Shown: positions 48,428 through 60,441 of the stretch, piece by piece
Layout: every line of letters begins with the position of its first letter
Numbering within the stretch: position 1 is the first letter of the stretch
From: Hippopus hippopus
Taxonomy: Eukaryota; Mollusca; Bivalvia; Cardiida; Cardiidae
Direction: 5' to 3'
Length of the DNA stretch: 64,000 bases
Assembly: GCA_946811185.2 (NCBI GenBank)
Contig: OX328109.1
Span: 33,216,129-33,280,128, forward strand
Made by a program: the position numbers and the translations under genes
Notes under the pieces: generated by a model
Told to the model about the DNA's origin: nothing
The model's database searches: none
The model's input: only the letters and a program-made list of their open reading frames with translations

Positions 48428-48626
48428 AGATCTGGGTCCGTATTCACCAACCATTCTTAAGAACGTTCTTAGTCTCATTCATCAGAATTTCATCAATGTG
48501 AAAGTAACAGAACTTCTGATTGGCTAAACCTGCTGGTTTAGCCAATCAGAAGTTCTGTTACTTTCACAGAAAATCTTGAAGAATAAGACAAAGAACGTTC
48601 TTAAGAATGGTTGGTTAATACGGATC
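48428..48626. mobile_element. Near-perfect 200-bp palindromic MITE
   Basis: Arms GGGTCCGTATTCACCAACCA / TTGGTTAATACGGATCC, TCTTAAGAACGTTCTTAGTC, and ACAGAACTTCTGATTGGCTA pair around CCTGCTGGTTTAGCC. Weaker copies at 4031-4224 and ~15960-16110. Confidence 0.8.
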
Positions 48627-48837
48627 CTGATTTCCTTTGATTAGGAATTTGGTGATTGAAAATGCTGGCTGATTACATGAAACCCTAAGTACATGTTAAG
48701 TTGCTTTGGCAAACAGTTTAGATTAAAGAGACATCTCTACAGCCAGAGAGTAAACAAATGCTGTTAAAACTTGACGGTGTTGTAATCTAGTCATCTGTGT
48801 AAACGTAGATAAAATCAATATAAGGTGTATGGGGTTA

Positions 48838-49020
48838 AGAAACGGTAGGGATTTGTCCTCAATTTAAACCGGAAACTGTGGTTGTTATGTCTATTGCTAA
48901 CCGCAATAGAATGAAATGCATTTTCTATCTGCCGTAATCTTTGCAACCTTGCAACCATCAGGGTCAATATTTGGCATGAAGATAAAAGAGTGATTGTAGT
49001 TTCATAAAATAAAGAAAAAA
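48838..49020 (+). repeat. Old interspersed repeat, left part, interrupted by HINEs
   Basis: Matches 13003-13190 (GGGATTTGTCCTCA, TATTTGGCATGAA, GTAGTTTCATAAAAT). The rest resumes at 51647 (GATGAAAACGAGTGAAGATG, TATCTTTAAGA). Confidence 0.55.
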
Positions 49021-49022
49021 GA

Positions 49023-50106
49023 ACAAGAGGGCCATGATGGCCCTGTATCACTCCACTGGCTTTTTAACCCTTTACCACACAAATCGAAGTGTTAATGACC
49101 TTTAAAGAGAAAGCTTTTGAAAACACTGTGGGAAAAGGACATGTTGTCAGCCAGTTTTTTCTCCTTTTCCAACAATGTTTCCTATCCTATCAAAGACAGA
49201 AATAATCATTTAAGCTACATTCAATTTGTCTTTTGCAATGGCTTTAAACTTGGTCCAGTAAAAAAATTTGTCCTTTCTTAAAGAGTAAAATTAACGTATC
49301 ATGCACTTAAATGGCATTGCAGAGACATACAGCATAAAAAGTCTGTATGGTAGTAAACTTACTTGGAAAACATAACCTCCCCCTGCTCAACAAAAATAAA
49401 AGTCATATCTTCCTAAGTGCAAAGATTATGTCAGTGAATACAAGCAGGTATATTCATTGGCATGATAGGTAACTTTCTGGAAAGAAAACTGAAAGATAGA
49501 AACCTTACTTTAAGTTTAATATTCCACTGATGTCAGCATAACTACTAGCATCAAAATAAATCACTCTCCCTGACAAGAAAACATGGCCTATCCAAAAAAC
49601 TTGAATATAAACATCAATCATGTATCATTGCAGTTTGATAATCAAGGGAGGTAAATAGTAACAAACTTTATCTCTTAGGAGTTATTTCCCTTGATTACTA
49701 TTTAATTAAAGTCACAGTATATAAGCCCATGCTAAACTTGTGATCCCTGGCACGGGGCCAATTTTGACCCCAGGGCAATAATATGAAGACACTTCTTAGA
49801 GGTCCATTAGATAAAGCTACATGTCAAATTTGGTAGCCCTGGGCCTTATGGTTTCAGACAAGAAGATTTTCAAAGATTTTCAATATTTTAAAGTTTTGTT
49901 GCCATGGAAACCAGAGTTTTTGAAGGAATCAAATTCTTTCAAGAAATTCTGAAGAGGACCATGGCAGGATCATTTCTGTGAAGTTTCATCAAATTTGGAT
50001 GTTTAGTTTCAGAGAAGATGTTTGAAATAAAAGTTAATGCATGCATGCACGACAGACACCGGACCATGACATAAGCCCGCTGGCCTACGGCCAGTGGAGC
50101 TAAAAA
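49023..50106 (+). mobile_element. HINE-like element with nested MITE
   Basis: AACAAGAGGGCCATGATGGC start; hairpin CTGGCCTACGGCCAG and GTGGAGCTAAAAAAC end. A MITE interrupts it at 49064. Positions ~49330-50105 recur inverted at the window end (63207-64000). Confidence 0.75.
49064..49288 (+). mobile_element. TTAA-MITE nested in a HINE start
   Basis: TTAACCCTTTACCACACAAA to TTCTTAAAGAGTAA; centre lost. Confidence 0.8.
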
Positions 50107-50113
50107 ACTGTTA

Positions 50114-51646
50114 AACAAGAGGGCCATGATGGCCCTGAAGTCGCTCACCTGAGTCTTTTGACCAAACATGACCCATTTTTAATCTTTTTCGAGATATTAT
50201 GACAAACATTCTATCAAGCTTTCATAATTATTGGACTGAAAATTTGGCCTCTAGCTTGTACACAAGCTTTTTCTAGAATTTCTCTCAGTGACCTACTTTT
50301 TAGCCAAACATAGCCCATTTTCCAATGGTAGATATTATGAAAAAAAAAGATTCTGACCATCTTTCATAAGTATTGGACAAAAAATGTGGCCTCTAGAGCA
50401 GACATAAGGTTTTTCAAACTCAAAGATTTGACCTAGTGACCTAGTTTTTGACCTGACGTGACCCATTTTGGAACTTGTCCAAGATATCATCAAGACAAAC
50501 ATTCTGACCAAGTTTCATGAGTATTGGACTGAAAATGTCGCCTCTAGAGCGTACACAAGGTTTTTCTAAGATTTGAGCTAGTAACCTAGTTTTTTACCTG
50601 ATATGACCCATTTTGGAACTCGCTTGAGATGTCATCAAGACAAACATTTTGACCAACTTTCAAGAGTTTTGGACTGAAAATGTGGCCTCTAGAGCGTACA
50701 CAAGGTTTTTCAAAGATTTGACCTAGTGACCTAGTTTTTGACCGGACATGACCCATTTCTGAACTCGTCCAAGATATCATCAAGACAAACATTCTGACCA
50801 AGTTTCATGAGTATTGGACTGAAAATGTGGCCTCTAGAGCGTACACAAGGTTTTTCTAAGATTTAACCTAGTGACATAGTTTTTGACCGGACATGACCCA
50901 TTTTCGAACTCATCTGAGATATCATCAAGACAAACATTCTGACCAACTTTCAAGAGTTTTGGACAGAAAAGGTGGCCTCTAGAGCGTACACAAGGTTTTT
51001 TTGAGATTTGACCTAGTTTTTGACCTGACATGACCCATTTTCGAACTCGCTTGAGATACCATCAAGACAAACATTCTGACCAAGTTTCATACATTTCAGA
51101 CTGAAAATGTGGCCTCTAGAGCGTACACAAGGTTTTTCTAAGATTTGACCAAGTGACCTAGTTTTTGACCGGACATGACCCATTTTCGAACTCGTCCGAG
51201 ATTTTATTAAGACAAACATTCTGACCAAGTTTTATGACTTTCGGACTGAAAATGTGGCCTCTAGACTGTACACAAGGTTTTTCTAAGATTTGACCTAGTA
51301 TTTGACCTGACATGACCCATTTTCGCACTCGTCCGAGATATTATCAAGACAAACATTCTGACCAAGTTTCATGAGTATCGGACTGAAAATGTGGCCTCTA
51401 GAGCGTACACAAGGTTTTTCTAAGATTTGACCTAGTGACCTAGTTTTTGACCCGACATGACCCAGTTTCGAACTGGTCCAAGATATTATTGAGACAAACA
51501 TTCTGACCAAGTTTCATGAGTATCGGACTGAAAAAGTGGGCTCTAGAGCGTACACAAGGTAAAAGTTGACGACGCACGACGGACGACAGACACAGTACGA
51601 TCACAAAAGCTCACCTTGAGCACTTCGTGCTCAGGTGAGCTAAAAA
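50114..51646 (+). mobile_element. HINE-like element with ~140-bp tandem core
   Basis: AACAAGAGGGCCATGATGGC start with subterminal CGCTCACCTGAG; the end holds hairpin GAGCACTTCGTGCTC then CAGGTGAGCTAAAAA, inverted to the start. About nine units of CCTAGTTTTTGACC, ATGACCCATTTT, ATCATCAAGACAAACATTCT and GTGGCCTCTAGAGCGTACAC. It lies 7 bp after the previous HINE. Its open frames are repeat artefacts. Confidence 0.8.
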
Positions 51647-52007
51647 CTGGATGAAAACGAGTGAAGATGTATCTTTAAGATCACACTGCACTTTGAGTAG
51701 AACCTACTAGGTTCCACTGATTTCACATTTAGAGACTAGTACAGATAATTGTCCCCAAAGGCGATGTTACTTTTTGACTGGCCGCCTCTACATACAGAGC
51801 ATCCTCGGAACCCAGGTTTGAAGCATTATGTTACTCTCCATGCATCTACCTCTGGGATAATTGACTAGCAATTCGTCGTTTCTTATGAATATTCATATGG
51901 TCGGGAAGTACCCAAATAGCCAATCAAAGGATCGATAACATTATGATACTCTTTTGTAGAGAGGGTAATTTCATTTCTTCCGTTATAAAAAATAACCCCA
52001 CTATGGA

Positions 52008-52632
52008 AACTAGAGGCGCTTGAGCGCCTGTATCGCTCCACAGGCCTGATATTTCTATAATGGCGAAAGGAAGTTTTTAACAATTATCATTCAATCCTGC
52101 ATTTTAGCTCACTGAAGAAACAATTTGGTAGACAACCACCATAGGAACTTACCTGCAAAACAACAATGAAATCCAATGAATAGTTTTAGAGAAGAATTTT
52201 TTCAAAGATTTTACTTTATACCATAAAAGGAAAATGAGTCTCCCATAAAAGCCATGTTTTTTTACAGATCTTTTTTTTTTTAAGGAATTCTGTAAACCTG
52301 TATCTAAGGAACATTCCTGCAAAATAATAATGCTATCCAAATAGCGGTTTGGGAGGAGAAGATTTTTAAAGGTTTTTTACTTTGGTTGCCATGGCAACCA
52401 GAATTCTTCATGGAACACAATTATTTGAAGGAATTTGAAAGAGGACTACCAAAGGAACATTCCTGTGAAATTTGGTAAAAATCCAGTCAATAGTTTCTGA
52501 GGAGAAGTTTTTTAAAGAAAAGGTTTACGGACACGCGCACGGACGAACGGACAAACGAACGGACAGACGGACGGACGCACGACGGACACAACGCCATGAC
52601 AATAGCTCGCTGGCCTTCGGCCAGTGGAGCTA
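52008..52632 (+). mobile_element. HINE-like element, third subtype
   Basis: Start stem GGCGCTTGAGCGCC followed by TGTATCGCTCCAC; end hairpin CTGGCCTTCGGCCAG and GTGGAGCTAA. Contains GGACGGACGGAC-type repeats. Confidence 0.7.
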
Positions 52633-53097
52633 ACAACAATGAAATCCAATGAATAGTTTTAGAGAAGAAATTTTTCAAAGATTTTACTTTATACCATAAA
52701 AGGAAAATGAGTCTCCCATAAAAGCCATGTTTTTTTACAGATCTTTTTTTTTTTACGCAATTCTGTAAACCTGTATCTAAGGAACATTCCTGCAAAATAA
52801 TAATGCTATCCAAATAGCGGTTTGGGAGGAGAAGATTTTTAAAGGTTTTTTACTTTGGTTGCCATGGCAACCAGAATTCTTCATGGAACACAATTATTTG
52901 AAGGAATTTGAAAGAGGACCACCAAAGGAACATTCCTGTGAAATTTGGTAAAAATCCAGTCAATAGTTTCTGAGGAGAAGTTTTTTAAAGAAAAAGTTTA
53001 CGGACGCACGCACGCACGCACGAACGGACGGACGGACGCACGACGGACACAACGCCATGACAATAGCTCTCTGGCCTTCGGCCAGTGGAGCTAAAAA
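52633..53097 (+). repeat. Tandem duplicate of 52159-52632
   Basis: Almost identical to the last 470 bp of the preceding element, including the ATCTTTTTTTTTT run, and ending with the same hairpin and GAGCTAAAAA. The high identity implies recent duplication. Confidence 0.85.
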
Positions 53098-53099
53098 CC

Positions 53100-54270
53100 C
53101 CGAGGTTGTCAACAAATATGGCCCGTCAGCGTGCTTGTCTCCTGTGAGATATGCCATTCTGCAATACAGGGACAACACTATCGATCTTCGTGTACGCCGA
53201 AAATCTCTTTTTTAAAAATGCTTCTCGAATGTGGTGTTGATGGGCGACGCCAGATTTAAACTATCGCTAAGCTTGATTTGCAACGAATGATGTGATTAGA
53301 TATTGACAAGTTAAAAATAGAAATGACGACGTATTTGTGATAAAAATAGTTTAAATTTTCTCAAGGAAAAACTGAGATCACCAATCAAAATGCTTCATGA
53401 ATAATTCATGAGAACGAAGAAACACTAGCGAAATAAACCAGGGTCGATTACAGAATGAATCGAAACTGGGTCAACGAGGATGCGTACAGAGAGGATCAAG
53501 ACAAAATCAGTTGAAAGCTCCGCACAGATTTTGTGCGCAAGTTTGAACTCTTATAATTTCGCAAATAGAGCACAAAACTAGGATTTAAACGTACCCGTTG
53601 CTTTCGTATTTAATAACCCTTCATTTGAAATACAAATATTTCAATTTAAACGCTGAACATAAGACAAAACCGTGCATTTCATCTGTTACTCGAGTTGTTT
53701 ATGTTCCCGAAAACACACAAAATGGCCGCCACATACCATAAATTTTGTCAGTAATTTTTCCGAGATTTACATGTTATAAACGACTTCTACAAGCTCTTTA
53801 TGTAATGCAGAGTTTAATAATTTGTCTTTGGTCATGTTCGTTACTAAAAGTTAATTGTATTTCGCTGCAATACTGATTAAACCGACGAAACAGAAAGTCA
53901 TTATAGCGCTCTTTCTTTGCTTGCTACAGGAAAATTTACGATGGACTTGAGACGGTACGGTGCACAATAAATGTCCAAATATGAAAAAAATCACCGTAGC
54001 GTCTCATTGTTGAGACTAATTTAGTGACCTGACCCCAAAAAAAAGGCATAAGGTATGCAATACTTTTGTTTCAGTCTTCATACTGAAACTGTCCCATGTC
54101 CACCTCATTCACTATCTTTTTGAAGGATTAAGATGGCAAGGGGGGGGTGGGAATAGTAAAGATGTTGACATAATTTCCATGGTAACCTAAACTTGATCCG
54201 CTTTGATATGTGCCGAATGGTAAAAATACACGATAAATCGTTTGTGATTTTACACTACAAAACTTGTCTA
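53100..54270. other. Low-repeat stretch left of the PP1 start, no gene assigned
   Basis: Apart from a HINE end at 53097 I see no recognisable repeat and no convincing open frame. It includes CpG dinucleotides above the local level and AAAATGGCCGCC near 53730. It could be promoter or 5' UTR/intron of the minus-strand gene. Confidence 0.3.
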
Positions 54271-54295
54271 CTTAAAGGTGGGTTCTATCTATCAC

Positions 54296-54458
54296 TTTTC
54301 CAGTGATATAACTAAGTGCATGTAGCAACATGTCAACAGGTTGCAAATTAAAGGATGCCTCCTCTGCGGCAATGATCTCCAGTGGGTCTGTCAGCTCTAT
54401 AAACCAAAGCGTATCCAAACTTTTACAATGAAAACTCATGACATTTCTCTTAACTTTT
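54296..54458 (-). CDS. Candidate 5' coding exon (possibly of the ankyrin gene)
   Basis: An open frame from ATG 54456-54458 reads MSFHCKSLDTLWFIEL then TDPLEIIAAEEASFNLQPVD, with a protein-like composition and no repeat similarity. A weak donor (GGAAAA|GTGATA) follows; without splicing the frame stops at TAA 16 codons on or earlier. An acceptor-like TTTATAG lies inside at the E-L-T point, so it could be an internal exon. The helical, Leu-rich character resembles the ankyrin protein's N-terminus. Its phase 0 donor does not fit the phase 1 acceptor at 47337 directly, so another exon would be needed between them. Confidence 0.3.
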
Positions 54459-55033
54459 GGATTTTTGAACAAAATGTCCTATTCATTACTCATCACACTT
54501 CGTACTTGCAGTCAACTTGCTAAAGAAAACTAGGTCAACTCAAGACATAAAGTTTGTATCCAGTTAACGATACCTTTTCGTTTAATTCCCATTTTACATA
54601 CGTCTCCGTACAAACCAACAAATCAAATTGTCTACATAGCATAAATAAATCAATTTCCTATCAGGTGCTGCTGAAGGATGCAGCATCCTTCGCCTGACAG
54701 CTATCTTTTCTTCCTTCGAGACAGACCATAAACATAAACAACTCAGTGAGCCGCCATTACAGTATAAGTTCCCAGCATGCATGGGGATTTTCATGCACTT
54801 CTTTTTCTTTTATAAAGTTTTAGACCAATGGCTTTGAATTATGCTCTCATTATACACATCAGGATCGAATTATAACATGAGTAAGAATTACAAGGTTTAT
54901 GTTTTGCTTTAATCCCCGACCTTTGTCTTTTTTTTATTTTGATATCAAGAAAATAGGTCCAATGTTTACATGAAAAACCTCATCGCACATGCCGGTAAAA
55001 CTTATTTCATCGAATTCATCCGCCTTCGTAACG

Positions 55034-55044
55034 GCCGCCATCTT
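55034..55044 (-). promoter_or_regulatory. YY1-like site upstream of PP1 start
   Basis: The plus strand reads GCCGCCATCTT; on the minus strand AAGATGGCGGC, the core YY1 consensus. It lies ~105 bp before the PP1 start codon, typical of TATA-less housekeeping promoters and 5' UTRs. No TATA box is seen nearby. A similar AATGGCGGC lies near 54752 (minus). Confidence 0.45.
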
Positions 55045-55147
55045 TGGGGTAAATTGAGAAAAATCTGACTGATAGACCAAATCGTCAATCATCGGCCGTA
55101 GTTTTTGGAAATTCTGAGTTTGAATAGTTCTAAAAGGCCTTTGTGGA

Positions 55148-55199
55148 ATGGCAGATGACAAATTGAATATAGACAGTATCATAGCTCGTCTTTTAGAAG
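55148..55199 (+). CDS. PPP1C: PP1 serine/threonine phosphatase catalytic subunit, first coding exon
   Basis: ATG with a good context (G at -3, G at +4) opens MADDKLNIDSIIARLLE and ends in phase 1 before the donor GAAG|GTTAGT. Vertebrate PP1-gamma begins MADLDKLNIDSIIQRLLE and splits its next Val codon in phase 1 at the same place, so both sequence and intron position match the PP1 family. PP1 removes phosphate from Ser/Thr with a two-metal centre and is targeted by regulatory subunits. The catalytic motifs (GDXHG, GDXVDRG, GNHE) are in exons not present here. The isoform cannot be decided from 17 residues. Confidence 0.85.
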
Positions 55200-58100
55200 G
55201 TTAGTTTAAGGGAGACATAAACTTTGTTTACGCTTCTGTAATTTATTTCCTTGTATGAAGTGTTTCAGCATAAAAATTTTGCGGTCACTGTTTTACGCCA
55301 TGCAGTTCTCTCAACACAAACTAGGATTTGTTGAAATTCTTGTCTACCGATCAACCTTTGAAACATTTTTCGATCTCTTCAATGTCTTGAGTAATCGTAA
55401 TTTCGAATGGATGGAATCAAGATGGGAAAAATCCATCAACTTCATGCATTTATAATGGTTAATATGAAAATAGGGGGTGCATGGAAATACCGAATTACAC
55501 CTAATATATCAAATTACACCGAATTATACCTACAAAACACTTATTAGATAAATATTAGATTAATTAGACTTGCTTAGAAGAGAAGTGCTGTGTGGCTCTT
55601 AACAGTATCCAGTGTCTGCCAAGGATTTTAAAAAGTAGAGACAAATGTCTCACTCATCCAGAAAAGTTTGAGACATTTTTAAAAATTCTTGGACAAAATT
55701 TAGTATGCATTAAAATGGTTTAAAGGTAAGAAATTGAAAATAGTTCCCCAACACCCATACTTTGTAATTGCCATGTTCTCTTTCACTAGCCAAATGCAAC
55801 TAACACGGCTGATTATTTCTCATTGAGACTTTCTATCCTAGTTTTCTTAAAAACCCCCTGAAAAGACTCGGCCATGATGGCTTGTCTACAATAGACTTTC
55901 TCTGCATGTCGTACATAAGAGTAGTAGTTCTGAAGTTACGTGGTTTTTTTTTTTTTCAGTAAATGCATTCTTTTTGTTGTTTTTTTTAAACACATTTTAC
56001 AACCCATACTGTAAAGCTGCGGTCGCGATCATATTCCAACGAAGAATATTCTTTTAAATACTAAGAACTGTCGTACAGGTATTTTTTATTATCTTCCGAT
56101 AATGTCGATTGAGTGGGAGGGGTACTGGGCATAAGAACATTATCAGACTTTGAGCTCTTGATTGTTGCTATGCTTTGGCTGACCATAGAAACTTAGGATA
56201 ATACCTAGCTTTTTCGACGTGGCGACGAAACCATTTTCCGACTGAGATTGCAGAAGATGCTACGTCATGACAGTAAAGTACATGATCAATACTTGGCTGA
56301 TGTTTTCAGTCTGCGTCCAATAAAATTTCGTTTTGCATATACACACCTTCGGCGCCCATGAAAAATACTAAATTGTAATAGTTACAAGGCTGATTCCGCG
56401 ATTTTTGATATGCGACAGGAATTGCCTTTTACCAATTTTTTAGCGAGAAAATCGCAAATACGCGGCCTTGGCAGAACACTGGTATCGTATATAATTCCGT
56501 AAAAAAACATACTGAATTACACCTTTATACTGAATTCGGTAGAGATCTCGGCAAACTCAGAAGAAAATTACATACCAAATTACGCTAGATAATATGTTGT
56601 ACATACATGTACATGTAAATATAATTTGGCTGGTTAATTTCGTAAAACCTACATTATTAAGTTTAATTCTATGTGACGTTCAACAGTATAATTCGGCACC
56701 TGGATGAAATCCCTGTACCAATGTTTTTATTTCTATCTGCATCGAAATATACTGGTACCCGTTGTATGTCCCGTAGCCGTCCAAAAGAGTTGATGTGAAG
56801 ATCGATAACAAACTAGGTTTTGTCTAGTTACACACCAAACATGCATACACACCATAACATGCCAATCAATCAAATGTCAATTTTGCCACGCCCCATCTGC
56901 AAACTCCATTGCAAACCACTAAATCGGGAATCACGCATGAGATTTAGTCGCTGCCCATAATGTCATGCATTGATTGTGTATTATGTGGTGTTCATCCTGT
57001 CACGATAGCCTAAAAGATCGATTTTCAATGCCTCTTTAACCATAATCTCTGTTTGAATCATGAATATTCAATGATGACGACATATTTCACCCTTCAATCT
57101 TGTGCGGAAAGCTGAAAATGGTGCATGGGAAAACATGCTCTCACTTGCGGCCTTCACTATCCATAGAACAGTTCATGAACATGTATTAAAGAACTAAAAC
57201 ACATCGTGTGCACTAGACAACTGAAATGTTAACTATCACGAGAAGGAACTGTTCTGAACAGCATAAATGACCAGTTCTAAGTCAACTGTCTTCAGTTTTT
57301 GAAGCGCAATGAAGGGGACAGATAAAAGTCATGGCGGCCATTGGCTCTCTCTTGACAGTAGCACTAGAATACCTGAATAGCTAACATTAAGACCTTTTGT
57401 TGCCTTCTATCAATTTATATGCACCTTTGAGGACAGATTCTAAAGGAATTTTTCAAAAACTTATCTCACAAAGCATTTGAAAATACTGAGTGTCTTTATA
57501 AAAGGGTTGGAAACACGTACTTTCAGTAGCAGCGAATGTTCTGAAAAAATTTTTCAGTCATAAGTGACAGAACAAAATAGGTCACGAAATTCTCTGATCT
57601 AAATATAGATCAGAATCTTGTCACATTATTCCAGTATGGTTATATGGCTTTTTGGCATCAACACTATGTCACATGCTGGGAACTTTTCAGGATTAAACTT
57701 TAACTTTAAACAGAGAATTTAAATTTGGCAAGTATCTGGTTTAAAAAGGTAATAAGAAATTTGGCACTAAAGCTGATCTTTCCTTTAGAAACATGCATAC
57801 TGTCTGCTTTTGTTGCATTTCGTAAATTAACAGTGGTTACTCCGTTATTTACATTCAAATAAGCGGTTGACACAAAATGCTGACGTCATTCACTTCATAG
57901 TTTGCAAGGAAAGTGGGATTTCATTTCGTTTCGAAAACAGGTACCGCTCCAAAACAGGTCGGTCTACAAATCCATGTGTATTTAGCGACGACCGAACAGG
58001 CTCTCGTTGTGTAAACAATATGATATGCGATAGCTACCCGATGAGGTAGCCAATCTACAAAAATTGAAAAATTAAGAATTACAAAACGGGGGATTTTCTT

Positions 58101-59480
58101 CCTTTCCTGCGGGGCCGAATTTCGGCCCCATTCCCAATTGCAAAAGGTGTATTTTTTTCCCAATTCCATAACGTAAAATTCCCAATTAGACGCTAGAAAA
58201 AGAAAATAGTGTATCAGCCAGGGTTTTCCCTGACACACAAATTTGCGTATTTCGATTCATTTTTTAACTAAATAACTTGCTGAAATCCATCGACTGCGAG
58301 CATTGACCCACAGTTCAAGCAGGAAATCGACAGTCGTCGTAGGTGCGAAATTATTTGGGAGCGAATGAACTATAGACTGCGTCCGTATATTTTCAATCAA
58401 CTCATGCATTGACTCGGTTATCTGGCTGTAAACCATTCTTTGTTTACACGTACAAAATAACAAATACAGACAACTGTTAACTTCTAGGCAACCGCCTTGT
58501 GTATTGCAGCGAAGCTGAGTTTCGTAAGGCAAAAATAAAGAATCCAACTCCTAAATTGACAGTCGTGAATCAGGAACAAGTTACGAAAAATACCCGGCCT
58601 AATCTAGACCTTGAGGTTTTTTTTCCCCTCTCAAATTTCAAGCAGTTGTGCTTCATCATTGCCTAGTACAGTAATCGGCTGTATAATTTGTGAACACAGC
58701 TTGTTGTCAGCCAAAACGGATACTCTCTATCAAAAACAAGCTAATTCATTCTCGGACATATAGTCATCAGTTATGGGTCATAAATTCAAGATGTTAATTA
58801 AAGAGCCGGTATAAGTATGGCTGTGGGACTATCGACACACCCGAAGTCATATAACCCTAAAATTTAGTGTGAAGTTTCCTCTTCACAATTAATTTTTAAC
58901 GGGGGTTTTTTCATTACTGCACTAGGTCTACCACAGAAAATGAGGATTTATCGATCTTTCTATATATGTCAAAACACACAAAAAATCGTTTTCAAAGATT
59001 AAACATCATGAAAAAAAAAAACACGAGAACACATAACAAAACAACTGTCAAAAAGACCTCAACCGATCAGAGGCTCTTCAATCTGTCTTATTTAGCCTTG
59101 ATAATGACTTCCATCAGCTGACCTGCATACACACAATATAGAAAATAAAAAAGGAAATAATTCCTCTATTCATTCACCAGGAAAACAAATATCTTTTTAA
59201 GACAATTTAAAAATCCTACCTAACAGGGGTGGGGGGGGTTGAGGGGGGTCTTACAGCTTAGACACTAGACCTAGTATGAAAGACAAAAGAGAACACATCC
59301 ATCCAAAAAGAAGAGAAGTTTGGAAAAGAGAAGCAGTATTTATTCAGTAGTACATTAAATGCCTTATCAAGTTTATTGTAAGGTTAAATGTGTTTCAAAC
59401 TTTATATTTTTTGTCAATATTATTTTCCCAATTTTGACATTTTGTCAATAATTTTTTCCCAATTTGGCCAGGGGCCTTTT
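55200..59480 (+). other. 5' part of PP1 intron 1
   Basis: No PP1 exon 2 (expected to encode an RGxxPGK-like start) was found on the plus strand. The stretch is mostly unique. AT-rich blocks around 55480-55560 and 56500-56585 both carry GAATTACACC, possibly edges of one old insertion. CCCAATT-rich pieces near 58120-58190 and 59420-59480 look like parts of another repeat. The intron continues through the HINE elements to the window end. Confidence 0.6.
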
Positions 59481-59506
59481 CCCAAAATGTGTGGATAAAG
59501 CCCTGC

Positions 59507-60441
59507 TTGATGACATCTCAGACGAGTTCCAAAATGGGTCATGTCGGGTCAAAAACTAGGTCACTAGGTCAAACCTTAGAAAAACTTTGTTTACGCTCTA
59601 GAGGCCACATTTTCAGTCCAATGCTCTTGAAAGTTTGTCAGAATGTTTGTCTCGATGATATCTCGAATGAGTTCGAAAATGGGTTGTGTCAGGTCAAAAA
59701 CTAGGTCACTAGGTCAAATCTTAGAAAAACCTTGTGTATGCTCTAGATACTTATGATACTTGGTCAGAATGTTTCTCTTGATGATATCTCGGACGAGTTC
59801 GAAAATGAGTCATGTCGGGTAAAAAACTAGGTCACTAGGTCAAATCTTAGAAAAACCATGTGTACGCTCTAGAGGCCACATTTTCAGTCCCATACTCATG
59901 AAACTTGGTCAGAAAGTTTGTCTTGATAATATCTCGGACGAGTTCGAAAATGGGTCATGTTGAGTCAAAAACTAGGTCACTAGGTCAAATCTTAGAAAAA
60001 CCTTGTGTACGCTCTAGAGGCCACATTTTCAGTCCAAAACTCTTGAAAGTTGGTCAGAGCATTTGTCTTGATGATATCTTGGACTAGTTCCAAAATGGGT
60101 CATATCAGATCAAAAACTAGGTCACTAGGTCACATCTTCGAAAAACCTTATGTATGCTCTAGAGGCCACATTTTCTGTCCAATACTTTTGAAAGGTGGTC
60201 AGAATCTTTGTTTTGATAATATTTACAATGGGAAAATGGGCTATGTTTGGCTAAAAAGTAGGTCACTGAGAGAAATTCTAGAAAAAGCTTATGTACATGC
60301 TAGAGGCCAAATTTTCAGTCCAATAATTATGAAAGCTTGATAGAATGTTTGTCATAATATCTCGAAAGAGATTAAAAATGGGTCATATTTGGTCAAAAGA
60401 CTCGGGTGAGCGACTTCAGGGCGATCATGGCCCTCTTGTTT
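59507..60441 (-). mobile_element. HINE-like element, reverse, 3' end missing
   Basis: Same ~140-bp tandem core as 50114, inverted. It ends GCGATCATGGCCCTCTTGTT, the inverse of the element start. The hairpin end is absent. Confidence 0.78.

Noticed and set aside
50586..51510. Series of ~70-residue minus-strand frames with similar sequence (VGQNVCLDDIS)
   Set aside because: Produced by the ~140-bp tandem core of a HINE; the same frames appear in the inverted copies at 59489-62456.
54934..55182. 82-residue minus-strand frame
   Set aside because: Antisense to the PP1 first exon and promoter; no protein-like features.
55255..55455. 66-residue plus-strand frame just after the PP1 exon
   Set aside because: Lies in PP1 intron 1 and has no similarity to PP1 exon 2.
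55480..56585. Insertion bounded by GAATTACACC motifs
   Set aside because: Motifs recur but no defined ends or target duplication could be set; mentioned only as a possibility.
58257..58547. 96-residue minus-strand frame
   Set aside because: Composition is Cys/Leu-mixed, no recognisable domain, no clear splice sites; possible but unsupported.
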